Part shown: positions 7,734 to 13,840 of the stretch, piece by piece | Layout: each line of letters opens with the position of its first letter | Numbering within the stretch: the stretch's first letter is position 1 | NCBI GenBank assembly: GCA_034430275.1 | Contig: DAOUEW010000190.1 | Coordinates: 1-15,987, forward strand | Length of the DNA stretch: 15,987 bases | Reading direction: 5' to 3' | DNA from: JAUVXJ01 sp034430275 | Lineage (GTDB): Bacteria; Chloroflexota; Anaerolineae; UBA7937; B3-Chlor | Translations under genes and position numbers: made by a program | Notes under the pieces: generated by a model | The model's database searches: none | Told to the model about the DNA's origin: nothing | The model's input: only the letters and a program-made list of their open reading frames with translations

Positions 7734-8189
7734 ATGGTGGGTGTGAACGAACAGGCGAAGGACTTCGAGCTGACCAGTGACACTGGCGAAACCGTCAGGC
7801 TCGCCGACTTCAGAGGCCGGAAGGTCATTCTCTACTTCTACCCCAAGGCTCTGAGCAAGGGTTGAACGGACCACGCGGTCGGATTCCGTGATGAATTCGA
7901 GAACATCAGAGCGGCCAATGGCGAAGTGATCGGCGTGAGTCCGGATCCGCCGGAGCGCCTGGCCAGGTTTAGGGCCAAGAACGACCTGCCCTTCGTACTG
8001 CTCTCCGACCCGGATCACGTCGTGGCGGAGACGTACGGCGTGTGGGGAGAGAAGAAGATGTACGGGAAGACCTTCATGGGCATCATCAGGAGCCACTTTG
8101 TGATCAATGAAGAGGGGCGCATCGTGGATGCCCAGATCAAGGTCAGCCCCAAGAAGAGCGTGGAACTGGCTGTGGCGGCGCTCGACTGA
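7734..8189 (+). CDS. Candidate selenocysteine-containing peroxiredoxin (BCP/PrxQ type), TGA at the active-site position
   Basis: Reading TGA 7863-7865 as selenocysteine gives 151 residues, the usual BCP length. Before it: VNEQAKDFELTSDTGETV, DFRGRKVILYFYPKALSKG; after it: TDHAVGFRDEFE, VIGVSPDPPERLARF, LLSDPDHVVAETYGVWGEKKMYGK and GIIRSHFVINEEGRI, all canonical BCP. The TGA is residue 44, exactly where the peroxidatic Cys sits (E. coli BCP Cys45), and the PxxxS/TxxC context is kept (P-K-A-L-S-K-G-U). No other stop or frameshift occurs. The usual resolving Cys five residues on is Val49, and the protein has no cysteine at all, so it would be a one-Sec thiol peroxidase reducing H2O2 or organic hydroperoxides. 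The start is ATG 7734 because GGGAGG lies 7 nt upstream; the frame is open upstream to 7596. The alternative is a nonsense mutation or sequencing error. Confidence 0.85.
7866..7908 (+). promoter_or_regulatory. Candidate bacterial SECIS hairpin(s) downstream of the TGA
   Basis: Two stems follow the TGA. Stem 1 pairs 7866-7870 (ACGGA) with 7885-7889 (TCCGT). Stem 2 pairs 7889-7893 (TGATG) with 7904-7908 (CATCA), then after a two-A bulge (7894-7895) pairs 7896-7897 with 7902-7903, leaving the loop CGAG (7898-7901). Stem 2's apical loop begins about 32 nt after the TGA and has G as its second base, as expected for SelB-binding bacterial SECIS elements (small loop with early G, roughly 16-37 nt downstream). 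They share one base and so would not both form fully. Folding was done by eye. Confidence 0.45.
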
Positions 8190-8195
8190 CTTGCA

Positions 8196-8208
8196 GACCT
8201 CGGAGGTC
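8196..8208. repeat. 13-nt perfect inverted repeat between convergent genes
   Basis: GACCTC-G-GAGGTC lies just after the peroxiredoxin stop, and a related imperfect copy (CCTC-AG-GAGG, 8220-8229) follows. The region separates the convergent peroxiredoxin and opine-dehydrogenase-like genes. A weak bidirectional stop is possible, but no U-tract is seen on either strand. Confidence 0.25.
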
Positions 8209-8245
8209 CCAAGAAGCGACCTCAGGAGGACGCCCTGGTCGGCGC

Positions 8246-9364
8246 TCACATCGTCCCTCTGGGGGCGGTGCCCTCGTTGACGTAGCGCGTCAGCTCACCG
8301 ACACTCAACTGCTCTATTCCCAACTTGTCCAAGGTCCGCCCGCGCCGCCAGTAGTCAGTGTGGTGGACGAAGCAAGCCAGACGGATGATGCTGTCCATCC
8401 CGCGAACGGAAACCCCGTACCGTCGTCCCAAGGCTGCCATGGGCACCAGGCTCATGGGCACATCTTCGAAGAGATACCGGTGACGGAGGGTGCGGGGCGC
8501 CATGATACCCTGGTAGCCAGGCTGGTTGTGTATGGCTTCGGTGAGGTCAGCGCCGATGGTGTCGTAGGCCATCTTCAGCCATTCCAGCCCGGTTTGGGCG
8601 CGGATGCCGAGGGCTGAGGCCACAGTCACGCGCTCGCGGTCCAGGACTTGCAGAACGCGGCCCACCGCAGGGGTCACGCCGTCGATGTAGAACTGGAAGT
8701 CGCCCCTGGTTGATTCAATACGGCCTGCATTGAGCAGGGTGAGGGCGGGGTGGAAGACAGCTCCCATGTTGTTCAGTCCGGTGTGCAACACGTTCACTCC
8801 ATCGATGAACTGGGGGTAGGCCGAATGGAGGCATTCCAGCACCATCTCTGTTCGGGTGGCCGGTAGTGCTGCCAGCGGCACCGCATCCTTGATGCGAAAG
8901 ATGCGCGACTCAGCAGGGCCTTCCGAACGACTCGCGTAGATGAACGTCGCGGCTTCGGCGATAGTGACGTCAGCCTGACACCCGCGGTCCCTGAGGACTT
9001 TGGCGAACTCCAGGGCGCCACCAGTCCGGCCCGGGTTGAGGACTAGAATCTGCCCATCGTGGAGGTGGGGCGCGCATTTCCCGGCGACATCGGCGTGGGC
9101 AGAGGAGGGCAACACGGCCATGATGATCTGGGCCTCCTGGAGAGCTTCGGCCATGTCCGAGGTCACCAAGGCCAACTCCGCAAAGCCGTGGGGTCCTCCT
9201 TCGTAGCTGGTGAGATGGATCGTACCCCGAGCTTTGATGGCGGCCACGTTTTCCGGTGTGCGATTGTACAAGGTGACAGGGAAGCCCATCAGGGCCAGGT
9301 GGGCTGCCATGGCCTTGCCGCCGTGTCCGGCACCGATAACCGTATAGCGCGTGTCGTCGCTCAT
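8246..9364 (-). CDS. NAD(P)-dependent octopine/nopaline dehydrogenase family protein
   Basis: The protein has 372 residues. A Rossmann fold opens with YTVIGAGHGGKAMAAHL, whose G11-x-G13-x2-G16 loop binds NAD(P), followed by VTLYNRTPEN at 30-39. The C-terminal all-helical opine dehydrogenase domain (PF02317-like) begins near 185 and carries LHTGLNNMGAVFHPALTLLNAG (193-214); His205 in the FHP element corresponds to the catalytic His of the family. Classical members reductively condense an amino acid with a keto acid, or run the reverse oxidation; bacterial homologues also include metallophore-type enzymes. The substrate cannot be read from sequence. The ATG at 9364 has AGAGGAG about 11 nt upstream. 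It lies 31 nt after the B12-binding mutase-like gene, so the two probably form one transcript. Confidence 0.85.
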   Translation of the reverse strand: MSDDTRYTVIGAGHGGKAMAAHLALMGFPVTLYNRTPENVAAIKARGTIHLTSYEGGPHGFAELALVTSDMAEALQEAQIIMAVLPSSAHADVAGKCAPHLHDGQILVLNPGRTGGALEFAKVLRDRGCQADVTIAEAATFIYASRSEGPAESRIFRIKDAVPLAALPATRTEMVLECLHSAYPQFIDGVNVLHTGLNNMGAVFHPALTLLNAGRIESTRGDFQFYIDGVTPAVGRVLQVLDRERVTVASALGIRAQTGLEWLKMAYDTIGADLTEAIHNQPGYQGIMAPRTLRHRYLFEDVPMSLVPMAALGRRYGVSVRGMDSIIRLACFVHHTDYWRRGRTLDKLGIEQLSVGELTRYVNEGTAPRGTM

Positions 9365-9395
9365 GAGCGCTGTACTCCTCTCTAGCGTTGCTTGG

Positions 9396-11048
9396 TCACA
9401 TTCGTGCTGGAAACGAGATCTCCAGGTTGGCTATTCTCTCTTCTTCGGATAACGTGCGGCCGGTGGCTGGCTCCACCGCCACACAGGCGCCTCGTTTGTC
9501 TATACGAGTCACGATCTCGCCGCAAGCGAAAGGGTTGTTGAGGAGGTGCGGTGCGTCCAGCAGTCCGGCGGTCACGGCTCGCGTCAAGACGACTGGGTCC
9601 GTCAGTGGGTCCTCCACATCCGGTTCGGCCAACCGGCCGATGGACCGCAGCGTGATTCTCGCTTCCTCTACCAGTTCCTTCCTCCTCTGCTGGACGACAG
9701 GGTCGAAGCTCATGTCGGGCTGTCCCCGAAGCGCGTTCTCGACGACCCGTCTAGCTAGCTTGCAGGCCTGGATGACGTCCTCTGCCGTGGCAGCATGGTG
9801 GGCCTCGGTAAAACAAACCACGTGTACGATCTCTGGCCTCAGCGCCATCTGGAGATAGACGCTCGCGGAGAGATGTCCGCGCGCAGCGTGCGGATCGAGA
9901 GGGTAGCTGAGCAGTCCGGTGCGCGTCTGCTTCCAGATGTGGAAACCTGGCCCCGCCAGAGGCTCGATCAGGTCCAGACAGGCCAGCATTTTGGCCAGGT
10001 CCATGCTGTCGGAAAGGCCGGGCGGACTGTTGAACATGAACTGGGCGATGTAGTCCTTCACGCCGAAGGCTTGGGCGTTGTAGGCGGAGAGGTAAGCAGC
10101 GACGACGAACACGACGTCCGGAGCGTCGCGCATACCCCAGTGGTGGGGCTCGTTCAGCTCGACGGGCAAACCGCGCTCGCCGTACCAGGACATCAGACGC
10201 TGATGCTCCCGGATGGAGCCTTCCAGGTCCCAGGGACCTCGTCCGTCCATCTGGTTGAACCAGAAGATGGGGATAGCACACCAGGCGTTGTTGATGGTCT
10301 CCAGGTACATCTCCGCCAACCGAATAAAGTCGTCTGTCCCGGAGTACGTTCTCAGGAGCGGGTAATTGCCGCGCCTGCTGGCAGCGTGGAGCGTTCGGTA
10401 GTCGTCCGCTGAGCGCACCGGCACTCCGCCCGCTCCCGTCCGACGAGGGTCTTGGCGCTCCGGATGGAAGAAGTTGGCCTGGGCGTCCTGGTCTGTGCCC
10501 AGCGAGATGACGTCCAGGATCTGGGCTTCGGCGATGCGCTCTATACCCTCGCGGGTCGCCTCCACGGTGGGCAGCCCGAAATGGTGGCGGATGATGGGGT
10601 AGGGCGCCTTCCAGGTGAGCCGCTCCATTGCGGTCTGGGGGAAATCCTCCTCGACCAGGTCGGTGTGCACTTGACCTTTGGCGTAGGCCAACACCATCTC
10701 CACCGTTTCACTGCCGTCGAAGACCCGTTCGAAGAAGCCAATGGCCCGGGCCCGTGAAGCGACGGGTGGGGTGCCACCGAAGGCGAACCTCACTCCAGCT
10801 TTCCTCAGGTCGTCCGCCTCTTCTGCAAACTCGCCCAGCAACCGCTCACCGGTCTCCGGCGTCAACCGGTAGGAGACACCCACCAGGTCGGCCTTCTCTC
10901 GCCGGGCCGCGTCCAGCACTTCGTCTATGGGCACGGCGGGACCCAGAAAGACCGTGCGCCAGCCGGCAGCCTCGGCCAGCCGGAGGAAGTTCATCACTCC
11001 AGCAACGTGGACGCATTCGCCTAGTGCTGCGGCGACGACGGTTTTCAA
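9396..11048 (-). CDS. B12-binding domain fused to glutamate-mutase (MutE)-like TIM barrel
   Basis: The protein has 550 residues from a TTG at 11048-11046. Residues 1-130 form a cobalamin-binding flavodoxin-like fold: GECVHVAG (10-17, His14 at the cobalt-ligand position), GVSYRLT (57-63, the S-x-L loop) and FGGTPP (90-95). The usual D-x-H-x2-G reads C-x-H-x2-G here. Residues 145-550 align by eye with the methylaspartate mutase E barrel, clearest at LLRTYSGTDD (231-240) and in the C-terminal block DPVVLTRAVTAGLLDAPHL (484-502) through CVAVEPATGRTLSEEERI. A carbon-skeleton mutase on an unknown substrate is the likeliest reading. The TTG is preferred because GAGGAG lies 6 nt upstream and the fold starts there; an ATG at 11099 (+17 residues) lacks a Shine-Dalgarno, and the open frame beyond it looks non-coding. 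It is followed by the opine dehydrogenase gene. Confidence 0.75.
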   Translation of the reverse strand: MKTVVAAALGECVHVAGVMNFLRLAEAAGWRTVFLGPAVPIDEVLDAARREKADLVGVSYRLTPETGERLLGEFAEEADDLRKAGVRFAFGGTPPVASRARAIGFFERVFDGSETVEMVLAYAKGQVHTDLVEEDFPQTAMERLTWKAPYPIIRHHFGLPTVEATREGIERIAEAQILDVISLGTDQDAQANFFHPERQDPRRTGAGGVPVRSADDYRTLHAASRRGNYPLLRTYSGTDDFIRLAEMYLETINNAWCAIPIFWFNQMDGRGPWDLEGSIREHQRLMSWYGERGLPVELNEPHHWGMRDAPDVVFVVAAYLSAYNAQAFGVKDYIAQFMFNSPPGLSDSMDLAKMLACLDLIEPLAGPGFHIWKQTRTGLLSYPLDPHAARGHLSASVYLQMALRPEIVHVVCFTEAHHAATAEDVIQACKLARRVVENALRGQPDMSFDPVVQQRRKELVEEARITLRSIGRLAEPDVEDPLTDPVVLTRAVTAGLLDAPHLLNNPFACGEIVTRIDKRGACVAVEPATGRTLSEEERIANLEISFPARM

Positions 11049-11253
11049 GGACGTCTCCTCAACTACGCGGTGAGGGAGAGGCAGGTTGGATTGCCTCATC
11101 GTGTGCGTAAGCATACGGGCGGGAGTAGCAATCGTCGCTGTGGTAGGTCTGCCACGCGTGAGGAAAGCTTCGCGACCGGAGCAGCCCGGGCGCTGGCCAC
11201 CAGAGTCCCCTTGGCGATGACGGCGGGGATCCCTCGCTCTCTTTCGCGGTCTC

Positions 11254-11283
11254 ATTCTACCACGGGATGTGGAGCCGGGGCAA
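11254..11283 (-). promoter_or_regulatory. Possible promoter for the B12/mutase-opine dehydrogenase unit
   Basis: On the minus strand TTGCCC (11283-11278) and TAGAAT (11259-11254) are 18 bp apart. The predicted leader to the TTG start is about 200 nt. This is a moderate consensus match. Confidence 0.3.
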
Positions 11284-11320
11284 GCACAACGTGAGCCTCG
11301 GCAGTACGCACGAAGATTTA

Positions 11321-11339
11321 AGGTAAAGAATACTTGACA
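11321..11339 (+). repeat. Operator-like repeat, copy 1
   Basis: The copy fits AGGTAAAG-N-A-N-ACTT-N-ACA and includes the imperfect palindrome GTAAAG-N4-CTTGAC. Its right end contains the TTGACA -35 box (11334-11339) of the HTH gene, and TTGAC-ATCTA-GTCAA (11335 region to 11348) forms a further inverted repeat there. Copy 2 begins exactly 42 bp downstream, about four helical turns. Confidence 0.5.
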
Positions 11340-11362
11340 TCTAGTCAAAGATACTGTTTACT
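11334..11362 (+). promoter_or_regulatory. Promoter of the HTH-membrane protein operon
   Basis: A perfect -35 box TTGACA (11334-11339) lies 17 bp from TTTACT (11357-11362), a weak -10. TGTTTACTA with a TG one base before an 18-bp-spaced TTACTA could act as an extended -10. Operator-like repeats overlap both sides, suggesting repression by the first gene product. Confidence 0.45.
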
Positions 11363-11381
11363 AGGTAAAGTAAACTTTACA
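11363..11381 (+). repeat. Operator-like repeat, copy 2
   Basis: The second copy fits AGGTAAAG-N-A-N-ACTT-N-ACA and contains a perfect palindrome, GTAAAG-TAAA-CTTTAC (11365-11380). An overlapping GTTTAC/GTAAAC inverted repeat spans 11356-11375. It sits just downstream of the predicted -10. A degenerate intermediate site (GTCAAAG...GTTTAC, 11344-11361) lies between the two copies. Confidence 0.5.
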
Positions 11382-11413
11382 ATAGCCAAACGGATGACCA
11401 GCCAGGAGGAAAC

Positions 11414-11629
11414 ATGGCTTTGCGGAACCGGTTGAAGGAACTGCGCGCGCGGCACCATCTAACTCAGCAAGCACTGGCTGACCAGACGGGGGTGTCGCGG
11501 CAATCGATCAACTCCATCGAGACGGGGCGGTATTCCCCCTCGATGAAGCTGGCGTTGCGCATCGCCCGCGTCCTTGAAGTGCCCCTGGAAGAAGCCTTCT
11601 GGTTAGAAGATGATGTGGAGGGTTCATGA
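11414..11629 (+). CDS. Small Xre/Cro-type HTH transcriptional regulator
   Basis: The protein has 71 residues, almost entirely one HTH_3 domain: LKELRARHHLTQQALADQTGVSRQSINSIETGRYSPSMKLALRIARVL. The recognition helix is SRQSINSIETG (residues 28-38), typical of the YozG-type mini-repressors. It starts at ATG 11414 with AGGAGGA about 5 nt upstream. Its stop overlaps the start of the membrane protein gene, so the two are translationally coupled. Pairs of this kind (mini HTH plus small multi-span membrane protein) are common in bacteria and archaea, and autoregulation is typical. The promoter region carries phased repeats that could be its operators. Confidence 0.92.
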   Translation: MALRNRLKELRARHHLTQQALADQTGVSRQSINSIETGRYSPSMKLALRIARVLEVPLEEAFWLEDDVEGS

Positions 11630-12021
11630 TAATGAGAGGTTTGGCCTGGTACTATGTTACTCGATTGCTGATCGTTGGCCTGTGGCTTCTCGCTGCGACG
11701 GTCGTTGGGTTGCCCATCTGGGCGAGCGCACTTCCCGCTGCGGCCATGATCGCCTACTTCGTGTGGTTGCCGCGCAGCGGGAGGTACGTTGTTCGCGAAG
11801 ATCGGCCCCTGGCGCCGATGCGACGAGACGAGCGGAGCCAGGCGATCAGCGGCAGGGCAGCAACCTGCGCTTTCGTGGTGCAGACTCTGCTGGTCGGAGC
11901 AGGCATCGTCTGGGGCGCACTATCGCACCAGCAAGAGCTTAGCGGGTTCCTCGGCCTGGTGCTGGCCGGCGGTTTGATGACCTACCTGGTGGCTCAAGGC
12001 TGGCTGGCCGTTCGGAGTTGA
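11626..12021 (+). CDS. Four-helix integral membrane protein coupled to the HTH regulator (DUF2178-like)
   Basis: The protein has 131 residues. Four hydrophobic segments are visible: about 8-29, 33-47 (reaching FVWLP), 84-101 and 108-126, with a charged cytoplasmic loop rich in Arg and Asp (50-76, VREDRPLAPMRRDERSQ). That layout matches the small DUF2178-type membrane proteins found after YozG-like regulators; the assignment is by architecture, not by a diagnostic motif. The ATG at 11626 overlaps the preceding stop (ATGA); a second ATG at 11632 is better spaced from the GGAGGG Shine-Dalgarno and could be the real start. Function is unknown; a membrane partner or signal for the HTH protein is an inference from coupling. 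Confidence 0.75.
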   Translation: MIMRGLAWYYVTRLLIVGLWLLAATVVGLPIWASALPAAAMIAYFVWLPRSGRYVVREDRPLAPMRRDERSQAISGRAATCAFVVQTLLVGAGIVWGALSHQQELSGFLGLVLAGGLMTYLVAQGWLAVRS

Positions 12022-12028
12022 TCGTCAA

Positions 12029-12065
12029 GGGCCTCGGTCGCCTTGCGTCCAGGGGATTGAGGCCC
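12029..12065 (+). terminator. Weak hairpin after the HTH-membrane protein operon
   Basis: GGGCCTC (12029-12035) pairs with GAGGCCC (12059-12065) across a 23-nt loop. No U-tract follows, so an intrinsic terminator is doubtful. The rest of the space up to 12193 shows nothing I can support. Confidence 0.2.
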
Positions 12066-12193
12066 CAATGTCCACACTCTTCGGCTGGACCCAACCGGCG
12101 AAGGAGTACTACGCGCCGACTGGCTCTCGCAGAATTGCCCGCTAGTCTACAGGAACCCCACGCCTTGCAGCAGGATCTCGTGGCGGCTCTCTT

Positions 12194-13648
12194 TCATCCG
12201 GCAGTGGCCAGCGGGAGATGCTGGACGGTGTCCGATGGCAAGAAGGGCACTTTGTTCGACTCTCGCAAATCCTGTCCGCCGCTCTCGTACGGCTCGATCC
12301 AGACCTGGTAGAGGCAGCAGTCGCTCAGACCGGTCAGTTCGCAAGACAGTTGGTCGGGATCGGTGATAGGAATCGGCGATGCCCCCTGGTCGGCATCGCC
12401 GCCGCCGTCGCTGGAGTAGCAGACGCGGTATCCATCCAGGTCAGGGTGTTGGGGCTTGTTCCAGAAGAGGTACGCCGTGCCGTCCCTCCATAGGCCCCGC
12501 AGCCTGACGTAGCTATCGACGTAGACGTAATCTATCTGGTCGTACCAGTCCTCAGGGTTCGAGGCGCCCGGCGCGCGATGTTCGAAGACGCCCAGTCCCG
12601 CGTTGGCCGCCAGTGCGAGATAGTCGTCTGCGTCGTCCGGCACTCCAGCCTCCGCCTTCAAGAAGTCGTACATCACGGAGTCTATGGCTACCGGGTCCTG
12701 GGAGAAGAGGAGGCTGCGAGGTGCGTCGTCGTCGAAGATGGCCCACCGCTCCGGCTCGGAGGACTGGTCGCCGCGGCTGCCATACAGCCCGTCGGCGATG
12801 GTCAGCACCGTTTTGCCCACGAAGTGCGGATTCTTGTAGATGTCCACCAGAGGGTTGTAGGTCGAGGTAAAGTCGTCCTCGGAGGGGAATGTGTAGCGGT
12901 GCAGAGCAGCGCAGTTGTGGATGCTCCCGAAGTGGTTCTTGAAGGAGAGAGTAACCCACGCACAGCAGTGCTTCTTCATGATGGGCATGTTGATCAGATA
13001 CCGCGCTTTGACCAGAACGTTGCTGATATGCTGATCGGCCAGGGTTGGCTCTCCGGGTGGGGTGTCGAAGCTGACCGTCTCTGTGGAGCTGAAGCCCTGG
13101 GGGTTGCTGGTCGAGTCCCCCGAGAACTGGATGCCCGGGTAGTCGCAGCCATTCTTGAAGCGGGTGGGGATGGACCTCACCGCGTCGTAGACCCAGATGT
13201 CCGATTCTGCAACAGGGACCTCTTTGAGACCGGCGATCACCGCATTCACCGGCTCGATGAGGGCGTCGATAGCGTTGTCGCTGTCAGCCAAGGAACCGGC
13301 GTTATTGAAGTTGACCTTGATAGCCACCCTCTCGCCTGGGATGTAGTCGGGGAGCAGCGCCCTCCAGGCGTCTCCACGGCTCTTTCTCCCCGTGAGCTCC
13401 ATGACGCCACGGTCCACCATCTCGCTGACCACATCCTGGTTCACGTAGTCGCCCCACCAACCGGTGGAGAAGTCCCAGGTGGTGGCCCGGGCGCAATGGA
13501 CGTGCACCACCTTGGGTTTGGGCGCGCTGGGCGCTGCGACCAGGGGGAGGCGAGGTTTCAAGGCCGCCATACCCGCCAAGAGGGCGGAGAGCCGTAGGAA
13601 CCGTTTGCGCGACACACGTCTGGCGCTGTGGGCACTTCTAGCAGTCAT
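12194..13648 (-). CDS. Exported DUF362 domain protein with C-terminal fibronectin-III-like domain
   Basis: The protein has 484 residues. The N-terminus has a Tat-like signal: S13-R-K-R-F-L-R followed by LSALLAGMAAL and AAPSA; the twin arginine is R-K, so Tat use is uncertain. The DUF362 domain covers about 45-345: GERVAIKVNFNNAGS, a MPIMKKHCCAWVTLSFKNHFG core with the family's K-x-H and LKN-like motif, and FSQDPVAIDSVMYDFL. A beta-rich tail (about 390-470: AYLFWNKPQHPDLDGYRVCYSS and CLYQVWIEPY) looks fibronectin-III-like. Unlike many DUF362 proteins it has no ferredoxin cysteine clusters. The ATG at 13648 has only a weak Shine-Dalgarno, but a good promoter lies about 40 nt upstream. It is divergent from the lipoprotein gene. 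Function is unknown. Confidence 0.85.
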   Translation of the reverse strand: MTARSAHSARRVSRKRFLRLSALLAGMAALKPRLPLVAAPSAPKPKVVHVHCARATTWDFSTGWWGDYVNQDVVSEMVDRGVMELTGRKSRGDAWRALLPDYIPGERVAIKVNFNNAGSLADSDNAIDALIEPVNAVIAGLKEVPVAESDIWVYDAVRSIPTRFKNGCDYPGIQFSGDSTSNPQGFSSTETVSFDTPPGEPTLADQHISNVLVKARYLINMPIMKKHCCAWVTLSFKNHFGSIHNCAALHRYTFPSEDDFTSTYNPLVDIYKNPHFVGKTVLTIADGLYGSRGDQSSEPERWAIFDDDAPRSLLFSQDPVAIDSVMYDFLKAEAGVPDDADDYLALAANAGLGVFEHRAPGASNPEDWYDQIDYVYVDSYVRLRGLWRDGTAYLFWNKPQHPDLDGYRVCYSSDGGGDADQGASPIPITDPDQLSCELTGLSDCCLYQVWIEPYESGGQDLRESNKVPFLPSDTVQHLPLATAG

Positions 13649-13688
13649 CAGGTTGTCGTTGTTGCCTGATCAGTGACAGGATCGCCCT

Positions 13689-13717
13689 ATTGTATGCGCG
13701 GTGACAGCCACAGTCAA
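13689..13717 (-). promoter_or_regulatory. Sigma70-type promoter for the DUF362 gene
   Basis: On the minus strand TTGACT (13717-13712) and TACAAT (13694-13689) are 17 bp apart. The predicted leader is about 35 nt. Both boxes match the consensus at five of six positions. Confidence 0.6.
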
Positions 13718-13769
13718 TGTAGAAGCGTACCATTGTCGGTCGAGATGGTGGAAAATGGGGTCCGAGGTG

Positions 13770-13798
13770 TTGCCAAAGGTGGCCAAGACAGCTACAAT
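13770..13798 (+). promoter_or_regulatory. Sigma70-type promoter for the lipoprotein gene
   Basis: TTGCCA (13770-13775) and TACAAT (13793-13798) are 17 bp apart, with the start predicted near 13805 and a leader of about 36 nt. It is divergent from the DUF362 promoter, with 52 bp between the two -35 boxes. Confidence 0.6.
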
Positions 13799-13840
13799 AC
13801 ACTCTACTACGTTTGCCCATCGCTCGTCGGAGGAGTCACG

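Larger units (their letters stand above)
11049..11413. other. 365-nt divergent intergenic region
   Basis: This region separates the minus-strand B12/mutase gene from the plus-strand HTH gene. It holds a possible minus-strand promoter (11254-11283) with a leader of about 200 nt, and the plus-strand promoter/operator block at 11321-11383. The leader contains a small GTGG/CCAC hairpin (minus strand, near 11139-11154), but I do not find the cobalamin-riboswitch B12 box or its conserved helices. Base composition turns AT-rich from about 11315 to 11395, unlike the rest of the window. Confidence 0.5.

Noticed and set aside
7734..8189. Peroxiredoxin as a pseudogene or frameshifted gene
   Set aside because: The frame is unchanged across the TGA and nothing else is damaged; the stop falls only on the catalytic codon, which fits selenocysteine better. 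It remains the main alternative.
11049..11250. Cobalamin riboswitch in the leader of the B12-binding gene
   Set aside because: I looked on the minus strand for the B12 box and the conserved GCC-ACTG-type core and found neither.
11049..11348. N-terminal extension of the B12/mutase protein to 650 residues
   Set aside because: The extra 100 residues are Arg/Pro-rich with no domain, pass through the likely promoter region, and a TTG with a strong Shine-Dalgarno sits at the start of the conserved fold.
12018..12311. 97-residue plus-strand reading frame and a 25-codon ORF from 12069
   Set aside because: The longer one overlaps the end of the DUF362 gene antisense and resembles no family; the short one has no Shine-Dalgarno or recognisable motif.
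12578..13597. 339-residue plus-strand open frame
   Set aside because: It lies entirely antisense to the DUF362 gene and reads as a typical high-GC mirror frame with no domain.
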